A stretch of DNA of 64,000 bases from contig NZ_MVOL01000001.1 in the NCBI RefSeq assembly GCF_002018875.1, positions 1-64,000 on the forward strand, read 5' to 3'. Position numbers and translations under genes: made by a program. This stretch comes from Pseudomonas sp. MF4836 (GTDB lineage Bacteria; Pseudomonadota; Gammaproteobacteria; Pseudomonadales; Pseudomonadaceae). Under the pieces are notes generated by a model. That model was not told the origin of the DNA. It was given only the letters and a program-made list of their open reading frames with translations, and did no database searches. Shown here piece by piece: positions 58,407 through 64,000 of the stretch (position 1 is its first letter; every line of letters starts with the position of its first letter).

Positions 58407-60200
58407 TCAGCTGTCCAGCCTTGTAAAGCCTGTGCTTGAGCCTTCAGCGCGGCGGTGCTTGTTCAACCTGTAGGCAAACTGCGCCCGGCTCAGCCCCAGC
58501 AGGCGGGCGGCGGCGGACAGGTTGCCGGCGCTTTTTTCCAGGGCTTCGTTGATCAGGCGTGACTCCAGGCCTTCGATGGAAAAGTCCGGGTCCCGTTGAT
58601 TGAGGCTGTCGAGCAGGGTCGCCTCGGCCTCGGGGCGCGGGCCCGGGGCCAGGGACAGGCCGCCGTGGTCGTCCAGGGAATAGGCCTCTTCGGGCAAGGG
58701 TTCGTTGCGAAACAGGTGCACCAGGTCAATCGCCTGTCCGTCCTCGCTGGCGATCAGCCCGCGTTCGATGAGATTTTGCAGTTCGCGCACATTGCCGGCG
58801 AAGTCATAGCGCAACAGCACCTTCAGGGCGCGCATGGTCAGCCCCGCCGGGGTCCGCGCGTATTCGTGGCAGTAGCGCTGGAGGAAGGCGTTGATCAGCA
58901 GCGGAATATCGTCGCCGCGTTCGCGCAGGGGCGGCAGGGCGATGGGGTAGACGTTGAGCCGGTAGAACAGGTCGGCGCGAAATTCGCCGGCGGTCACCGC
59001 CTGGCGCAGATCGATATTGGTCGCCGCCACCACCCGCACATCCACGGCGATGCCGTGGCCACCGCCGACCCGCTCGATCTCCCGTTCCTGCAAGGCACGC
59101 AGCAGCTTGCCTTGCCCGGCCAGGCTGAGGCAGGTGATTTCATCGAGGAACAAGGTGCCGCCCTGGGCCCGTTCGAAGCGTCCGGGGCGCGAATGGGTGG
59201 CACCGGTGAAGGCGCCGCGTTCGACCCCGAACAGCTCGGCCTCTATCAGGTTGTCGGGGATCGCCGCGCAGTTGAGGGCGATAAAAGGCCCGGACCGGCG
59301 CGGGCTGAGCTGGTGCAGTTGGCGCGCGAACAGCTCCTTGCCGACCCCGGATTCGCCGCTGATCAGCACCGTGGCCGGGGTTGCGGCCACGCGCTGCAAG
59401 GCCTGGGTCGCGGCATTGAACGCGGCGCTGGTGCCAATCAGTGGTTGCTGGCTGGAGGCGGGCGCAGGGACGCTCGACGGCCTGCTCGGGGCGACGGTGG
59501 CGGTGGGCGCTGGCGACGGCGAAACGTTCAGGTAGCTCAGGTCTTGCTCGACATCGCCCCACTGGGCGGCGGTCTTGCCCAGCACCCGGCAATTGGCGTG
59601 GCCCATGCCGCGGCATTCCACCTCGCGGAAAATCACCATCTGGCCAAACAGGCAACTGACAAAACCGATGGCGTAGCCCAGTTCGGTCCAGCACACCGGG
59701 TCCTGGCCGATGCCATAGGCGGCCACGTGTTCATCGGCCTCGCAGGAGTGGTGCCAGAGAAACTCGCCGTCATAGAAACCGGAGTCGGCGTCGAACTTGA
59801 AATGCAGCGGTTCGACTTTGGTCATGCCTTCCAGGCTGTGCAGGTGGGTGCCGGCGCGAAACACCGCCGCCGCATCGGCCTGGGGCCAGCGCTCGCGGAT
59901 CAGCCGCGCATCCCGCGCGCCACAGGCATAGCCGGTGCGGGTGAACAGGCCGCGCGCCTGCTCCAGGCCCTGGCGCTCGATGATCTCCCGCCGCAGGGCG
60001 CCGAACGACGAGCTGTGCAGCAACAGCATGCGCTGGTCGTTGAGCCAGATACGGCCGTCGTCGGGGGAGAAGAACAGGCAGTCATTGAGTTCGGCAGGGG
60101 TCGGCGAGCTGCTGGCGCTGAGTTCGCTGCTGTCGCCACGGGGGCGGTAGGGCTCGCGGGTCAGTTGAGGGTCGGGCAGCGGGCAGTGGGGAATGGTCAT
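58407..60200 (-). CDS. Sigma-54-dependent activator of XylR/DmpR type
   Basis: 597 aa. The N-terminal XylR_N and V4R domains (about 40-215) include [19 protein letters not shown] in pieces and a Cys set at 153, 170, 183, 196 and 204. The AAA+ domain has Walker A GESGVGKE (282-289), GAFTGA for sigma-54 contact, and LFLDEI. A Fis-type HTH ends the protein ([19 protein letters not shown]). Such proteins are activated directly by aromatic effectors. It is divergent from the coniferyl-alcohol operon, whose upstream sites match this class. Confidence 0.92.
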   Translation of the reverse strand: MTIPHCPLPDPQLTREPYRPRGDSSELSASSSPTPAELNDCLFFSPDDGRIWLNDQRMLLLHSSSFGALRREIIERQGLEQARGLFTRTGYACGARDARLIRERWPQADAAAVFRAGTHLHSLEGMTKVEPLHFKFDADSGFYDGEFLWHHSCEADEHVAAYGIGQDPVCWTELGYAIGFVSCLFGQMVIFREVECRGMGHANCRVLGKTAAQWGDVEQDLSYLNVSPSPAPTATVAPSRPSSVPAPASSQQPLIGTSAAFNAATQALQRVAATPATVLISGESGVGKELFARQLHQLSPRRSGPFIALNCAAIPDNLIEAELFGVERGAFTGATHSRPGRFERAQGGTLFLDEITCLSLAGQGKLLRALQEREIERVGGGHGIAVDVRVVAATNIDLRQAVTAGEFRADLFYRLNVYPIALPPLRERGDDIPLLINAFLQRYCHEYARTPAGLTMRALKVLLRYDFAGNVRELQNLIERGLIASEDGQAIDLVHLFRNEPLPEEAYSLDDHGGLSLAPGPRPEAEATLLDSLNQRDPDFSIEGLESRLINEALEKSAGNLSAAARLLGLSRAQFAYRLNKHRRAEGSSTGFTRLDS

Positions 60201-60221
60201 TGTTTTGGCCCCGGGCGTTTG

Positions 60222-60239
60222 AGTGCTCGATATGAGCAA
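60222..60239. promoter_or_regulatory. Distal activator-site-like palindrome
   Basis: TGCTC-GATAT-GAGCA is an inverted repeat inside AGTGCTCGATATGAGCAA. On the minus strand TTGCTCATATCGAGCA resembles the XylR/DmpR site with one extra central base. Its centre lies about 42 bp, four helical turns, from the proximal site. Confidence 0.55.
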
Positions 60240-60265
60240 TTGGCGAGATAGTTATTAAACATAAC

Positions 60266-60281
60266 TTTATCAATTGAACAA
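60266..60281. promoter_or_regulatory. Proximal XylR/DmpR-type upstream activator site
   Basis: TTTATCAATTGAACAA agrees with the recalled XylR-class consensus TTGATCAATTGATCAA at 14 of 16 positions, including the central TCAATTGA palindrome. It lies about 110 bp upstream of the sigma-54 promoter, a usual distance for looping activators. Confidence 0.7.
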
Positions 60282-60390
60282 GCGCGCCCGGAGCGAGCGA
60301 CGCCCAGCAGCGGCGACGCACTCCCGAGGGCACCGGTGCAAGCCTTGAGTTAGAGCCATCACGGCAGCCTCGGCGAGTCCCTTGGCGAAA

Positions 60391-60407
60391 CCGGCACAGC
60401 CCTTGCT
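60391..60407 (+). promoter_or_regulatory. Sigma-54 promoter of the coniferyl-alcohol operon
   Basis: CCGGCACAGCCCTTGCT has GGCAC and TTGCT with the exact 10-bp gap between the GG and GC elements. Only the first T of the consensus TGGCAC is changed. It lies 76 bases upstream of the aldehyde dehydrogenase start and beside a sigma-54 activator gene. Confidence 0.8.
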
Positions 60408-60482
60408 CAAGGCCTGGTACGGCGTTGCACCAAGCCCTCGGGCGGCGACGACGAACACAATGACAAGAAACTGGAGTGTGCA

Positions 60483-61958
60483 ATGACTGTGTCTGAAACC
60501 ACGCAATTACTGCGGCGGGCCCTGGAGGCCCACTGCCTGTTCAATGGCGACTGGGTGCCCGGGTCGGCCCCGGTGCAGGCGGTGCTTGAACCCGCCACCG
60601 GCGAGGTGCTGCTGCACAGCGCCATGGCCGACCCGGCCGATATGGCCGCCGCCTGCCGCGCCGCGGCGTTGGCCCAACCGGCCTGGGCCGCCCTCGGGCC
60701 ACGCCAGCGCGCCGAGGTGTTTCGCAAGGCGGCGGGCTGGGCCCAGGCTGCCTTCGACGAGTTGGCGCTGTTTGTGGCCCGGGAAACCGGTGGCGCGTTG
60801 TTCAAGGGCGAACACGAAGTGCGCGAGGCCATTGTCCTGCTGCACCAGGCCGCGGGGTTGCTGTCCCAGCCCCACGGCCTGGTACTGCCCAGCGAAGCCG
60901 GGCGTTTGTCCTATGCACGGCGCCAGCCCCACGGCGTGGTCGGGGTGATTTCGCCGTTCAACTTTCCCCTGGTGCTATCCCTGCGTTCGGTGGCGCCGGC
61001 CCTTGCGGCGGGCAATGCGGTGGTGCTCAAGCCCGACCCGCAGACCCCGGTCAGCGGTGGTTTGCTGATTGCCTGCCTGTTTGAGGCCGCCGGCTTGCCC
61101 AAGGGTTTGTTGCAGGTATTGCCCGGGGCTGCGGATGCCGGCGAAGCGCTGTGCCGTGACCCCAATGTGCAGATGATCGCCTTTACCGGTTCCACCGGCG
61201 CCGGGCGCAAGGTCGCTGAAGTGGCCGGGCGTCACCTGAAAAAAGTGGCCCTGGAGCTGGGGGGCAAGAACCCGCTGATCATTCTCGAAGACGCCGACCT
61301 CGACCTGGCCGCGAGCAACGCCGCCTGGGGCGCCTGGTTGCATCAGGGGCAGATCTGCATGGCCAGCGGCCTGATCCTGGTTCATGAGTCCATTGCCGCT
61401 GCATTCACCCGCAAGCTGGCGGACAAGGCCCGGGCCCTGACCGTGGGCAATGCCGCTCGTGGAGAGGCCGCCCTTGGCCCGTTGATCAACGCGCGGCAAT
61501 TGCAGCGGGTGCAGCAGATTGTCAGCGACACCCTGGCCGCCGGAGCGCGCCTGGAAGCTGGTGGCGAAGCCCGCGGCCTGTTCTACCTGCCGACGGTGCT
61601 CAGCGGCGTGCGTCCGGGCATGCGGGCCTTTGAAGATGAAGTCTTCGGCCCGGTGGCCACGGTGGTGAGTTTTGCCAGCGACGAGGAGGCCATCGAACTG
61701 GCCAATCGCACCGAGTACGGCTTGTCTGCGGCCGTGATTTCGCCGTCGGTGGGACGTGCCATGGCCATTGGCGATCGCCTGCAGTGCGGCCTGCTGCACA
61801 TCAACGACCAGACCGTGGCCGACGAATGCATCAACCCCTTCGGCGGGCGCGGCGCCTCGGGCAATGGCGGCAGCGTCGGCGGCCCGGCGGACTGGGATGA
61901 ATACAGCCAATGGCAATGGGTCACGGTGAAAAACACTGCGCCGGCCTATCCCTTCTGA
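60483..61958 (+). CDS. Aromatic aldehyde dehydrogenase (benzaldehyde/vanillin/coniferyl-aldehyde type)
   Basis: 491 aa. Catalytic Glu lies in VALELGGKNPLIIL and catalytic Cys in HQGQICMASGL. The N-terminal part (PHGVVGVISPFNFPLVLSLRSVAPALAAGNAVVLKPD in pieces) matches the XylC/Vdh benzaldehyde dehydrogenase branch. With the CalA-like gene next door it would oxidise coniferyl aldehyde to ferulate, the job of CalB. It starts an operon under sigma-54 control. Confidence 0.87.
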   Translation: MTVSETTQLLRRALEAHCLFNGDWVPGSAPVQAVLEPATGEVLLHSAMADPADMAAACRAAALAQPAWAALGPRQRAEVFRKAAGWAQAAFDELALFVARETGGALFKGEHEVREAIVLLHQAAGLLSQPHGLVLPSEAGRLSYARRQPHGVVGVISPFNFPLVLSLRSVAPALAAGNAVVLKPDPQTPVSGGLLIACLFEAAGLPKGLLQVLPGAADAGEALCRDPNVQMIAFTGSTGAGRKVAEVAGRHLKKVALELGGKNPLIILEDADLDLAASNAAWGAWLHQGQICMASGLILVHESIAAAFTRKLADKARALTVGNAARGEAALGPLINARQLQRVQQIVSDTLAAGARLEAGGEARGLFYLPTVLSGVRPGMRAFEDEVFGPVATVVSFASDEEAIELANRTEYGLSAAVISPSVGRAMAIGDRLQCGLLHINDQTVADECINPFGGRGASGNGGSVGGPADWDEYSQWQWVTVKNTAPAYPF

Positions 61959-62002
61959 TTTCCGAAAACCCTGTGCCTACACAACAATAAGAGGGCTTGA
62001 AC

Positions 62003-62770
62003 ATGAACCTGCACAACAAAATCCTGGTGGTCACCGGCGCCGCTTCCGGCATCGGTGCCGAGCTGGCGCGCCTGGCGCAGTTCCAGGGGGCGACGGTGAT
62101 CGGCATCGATCGCCATGAACCGCAACTGACCCTGGACGGTTTCTTCCAGGCCGATCTCGGTGACCCGGCGAGCATCGACGCCCTGGTGGCGCAGTTGCCG
62201 CAACGCATCGATGCCCTGTGCAATGTCGCCGGGGTGCCCGGCACGTCGCCGGTGCAGGCGGTGGCCCAGGTCAACTACCTGGGCCTGCGCCACCTCAGCC
62301 AGGGGCTGCTGCCACGCATGAGCCCGGGGGGCAGCATCGTCAACGTGGCCTCGATCCTCGGGGCGCAATGGCCCGAGCGCCTGGCGCTGCACAAGGCCCT
62401 GGCCGCCACCGAGTCCTACAGCGCCGGGCAGCAATGGCTGGCGGCCAACCCGGTGCCACAGGGCAGTTGCTACCAGTACTTCAAGGAGGCGCTGATTGTC
62501 TGGAGCTTCCTGCAATCCCAGAGCTGGTTTCGCGAGCATTCGGTACGGGTCAACTGCGTGGCACCGGGGCCGGTGCTGACGCCGATCCTTGGTGATTTCG
62601 TGAGCATGCTCGGCGAGGAACGGGTGGCCCGCGACAGCGTGCGCATGAAGCGCCCGGCCCTGGCCGATGAGGTGGCGGCGGTGATTGCCTTTCTCTGCTC
62701 GGACGCGGCGCGCTGGGTCAACGGGGTCAACCTGCCGGTGGATGGCGGGCTCGCGGCGACCTACGTGTAA
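62003..62770 (+). CDS. calA: CalA-like coniferyl alcohol dehydrogenase (SDR)
   Basis: 255 aa, the same length as CalA of Pseudomonas sp. HR199 as I recall it. The nucleotide loop is VTGAASGIGAE, and the catalytic Tyr and Lys lie in CYQYFKEAL. The strings DALCNVAGVPGT, QVNYLGLRHL, GGSIVNVASILGAQWP, RVNCVAPGPVLTPIL and WVNGVNLPVDGGLA follow CalA closely. It oxidises coniferyl alcohol to the aldehyde with NAD. It lies 44 bases after the aldehyde dehydrogenase gene. Confidence 0.88.
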   Translation: MNLHNKILVVTGAASGIGAELARLAQFQGATVIGIDRHEPQLTLDGFFQADLGDPASIDALVAQLPQRIDALCNVAGVPGTSPVQAVAQVNYLGLRHLSQGLLPRMSPGGSIVNVASILGAQWPERLALHKALAATESYSAGQQWLAANPVPQGSCYQYFKEALIVWSFLQSQSWFREHSVRVNCVAPGPVLTPILGDFVSMLGEERVARDSVRMKRPALADEVAAVIAFLCSDAARWVNGVNLPVDGGLAATYV

Positions 62771-62841
62771 CCCCAGCCGATGCCATAAACCCCGGCCCTG
62801 CCGGGGGTCTTGAACAACAACAAAAATACAGGACTAACAAG

Positions 62842-63789
62842 ATGCCCAAGCCATTCTTGCGGACCCTTGCGGCCGCGATATGTGTCGCGCTGTGCAGCAG
62901 CGCCTACGCCTACGACCTGCCCGGGTTGAACCTGGGCAGTACCAGCTTCTACGACGGCTCGCCGGTGCCGGCGGGGCCCGGCTGGTACCTGGAGGAGTAC
63001 CTGAGCTATTCCCGGGCCACTCGCTTCAACGACGCCAACGGCAACAAGCTGCCCCTGCCCAGGCAGCAACTGGAGGTGGTGGCCCCGACCACCCAGATCA
63101 TCTACGTCGGCCAGCCCCTGGCCAATGGCGCGATGCCGGGCTTTACCCTGATCAATACCTCCCTGGCTCATGTCGACGTCGACGATGGCTTGAACAACGC
63201 CGCCTTGAGTGCCCGCGCCGGTTTTGGCGACCTGATCCTCGGCGCCTTTGTGCAACTGCCCACCCTGACCCGCGCCGACGGCAGCCCGTGGCTGACCCAG
63301 CGGATCGAGGCCGATGTCTCGGTGCCGGTGGGCGCCTACGACCGCAACCGTTCGATCAACCCCGGCAGCAACTTCTGGTCGTTCAACCCGTATTACGCCG
63401 CCACCTACTGGTTCACCCCGCGCTGGTCGGCCAGCGGTCGCTTCATGTACCTGTGGAACGGCAAGAATCACGACCCGCAAGCCGGTTTCGGCGACGTTTC
63501 CGACACCCAGGCCGGTCAGGCCCTGCACGCCAACCTGACCCTGCAATACGCCTTCAGCGAACAGTTCAGCGCCGGGCTCAACGGCTACTGGCTCAAGCAA
63601 TTCACCGACACCCAAGTCGACGGCCACGCCGTCAGCGGCCGTCGGGAAAAGGTCTGGGCCATCGGCCCGGGCGTGCTCTATGCCTTCAATAAAGAGAACG
63701 TGCTGTCGGTCAACGCCTACTTCGAGCAACAGGCCGAGAACCGCACCGAGGGCAACAAGCTGGTGTTTAACCTGTTGCACAAGTTCTAG
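62842..63789 (+). CDS. Outer-membrane channel, SphA/phenol MetA-pathway family
   Basis: 315 aa with a signal peptide ending SSAYAYD. The mature part opens LPGLNLGSTSFYDGSPVPAGPGWYLEEYL in pieces and ends FNLLHKF with a terminal Phe. It matches the PF13557 proteins found in aromatic catabolic operons, thought to admit hydrophobic substrates. It is the third gene of the coniferyl-alcohol operon. Confidence 0.88.
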   Translation: MPKPFLRTLAAAICVALCSSAYAYDLPGLNLGSTSFYDGSPVPAGPGWYLEEYLSYSRATRFNDANGNKLPLPRQQLEVVAPTTQIIYVGQPLANGAMPGFTLINTSLAHVDVDDGLNNAALSARAGFGDLILGAFVQLPTLTRADGSPWLTQRIEADVSVPVGAYDRNRSINPGSNFWSFNPYYAATYWFTPRWSASGRFMYLWNGKNHDPQAGFGDVSDTQAGQALHANLTLQYAFSEQFSAGLNGYWLKQFTDTQVDGHAVSGRREKVWAIGPGVLYAFNKENVLSVNAYFEQQAENRTEGNKLVFNLLHKF

Positions 63790-64000
63790 CGGGGAGGGCG
63801 GTTGGGTGGTGCCGGGCGAGGGGCGGCCCGGCGCCATGTGGGGCGGGAGCTGCCACCGCTGTCAGCTTGATAGCGGGTGGGGAAAGGGCGCAGTAGGGCA
63901 GGTTTTTGATGGGGGAATCGTTGAAATCAAAGTGCCGCTACTTTAGGGTCTGCAACCTGAACGGTCGGGCCTGATACAAGGGCCAAAAAGGGACGTTGAT
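63790..64000. other. Right end of the window, no gene seen
   Basis: A GC-rich stretch follows the channel gene, with an imperfect hairpin (GCCGGGC to GCCCGGC near 63811-63832). I see no gene start here. Confidence 0.4.

Noticed and set aside
58596..60251. 551-codon frame opposite the sigma-54 activator
   Set aside because: It is an antisense shadow of a well-defined gene, common in GC-rich DNA.
1..64000. tRNA, rRNA or CRISPR features
   Set aside because: Reading both strands I found no cloverleaf with a conserved T-loop, no rRNA sequence and no regular spacer array; an automated scan could still find a missed tRNA.

Overview
The window reads as a chromosomal segment of a fluorescent-group Pseudomonas. 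Most of it is GC-rich with Pseudomonas-style gene sets: a QseBC/PmrAB-like two-component pair, a Tsx-like porin, a DUF6124-type protein, a QorB/HxlR pair, a CalA-like coniferyl alcohol dehydrogenase, many catabolic operons with LysR, AraC and sigma-54 regulators, and several copies of REP-type palindromes. I saw no rRNA, tRNA, CRISPR array, integrase or transposase.

Layout. 1-9.0 kb: end of a Gly-rich protein, an unassigned acidic protein, a bestrophin-like channel, a two-component system beside a PepSY protein and a cytochrome b561, and an operon of a sialidase-fold protein, a membrane protein and an LtaS-like sulfatase. 9.1-15.9 kb: a minus-strand cluster (ABC importer, Rieske oxygenase, amidohydrolase of the 8-oxoguanine/pterin deaminase type) next to a Tsx-like porin with a convincing sigma-54 promoter. 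This may be an uptake and breakdown route for a purine- or pterin-like heterocycle.

16.0-28.8 kb is an accessory defence island, partly AT-rich and with broken genes. It holds a DarTG-type module with two DarT-like toxins and one macrodomain antitoxin, an Mrr-like restriction nuclease, a remnant of a DUF2075-type helicase, a tight four-gene operon (TIR-like protein, Nmad2-like protein, MazG-like fusion, uracil-DNA-glycosylase-like protein), a Thoeris system (ThsA plus two TIR proteins) flanked by about 75-bp direct repeats, and a 5'-truncated DUF1016 nuclease. The four-gene operon is my best candidate for an undescribed system.

28.9-44.3 kb: periplasmic proteins, an MFS/LysR/FAD-linked 2-hydroxyacid dehydrogenase operon, a possible PD-(D/E)XK protein, a diguanylate cyclase, FolD, an AraC regulator, an EAL protein, two YceK/YidQ-like lipoproteins, a frameshifted DinB gene and three small unassigned genes. 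44.5-53.5 kb: an amino-acid cluster (cystathionine gamma-synthase-family enzyme, permease, LysR, threonine-synthase-like protein, AsnC regulator, homoserine dehydrogenase without ACT domain, aldehyde dehydrogenase) that looks catabolic, possibly for homoserine, split by a tandemly duplicated REP block. 54-58.3 kb: GFA protein, HxlR/QorB pair, alpha/beta hydrolase, HEAT-repeat protein. 58.4-63.8 kb: a sigma-54 activator divergent from an operon of aldehyde dehydrogenase, CalA-like dehydrogenase and outer-membrane channel, with two activator-site-like palindromes and a sigma-54 promoter between them.
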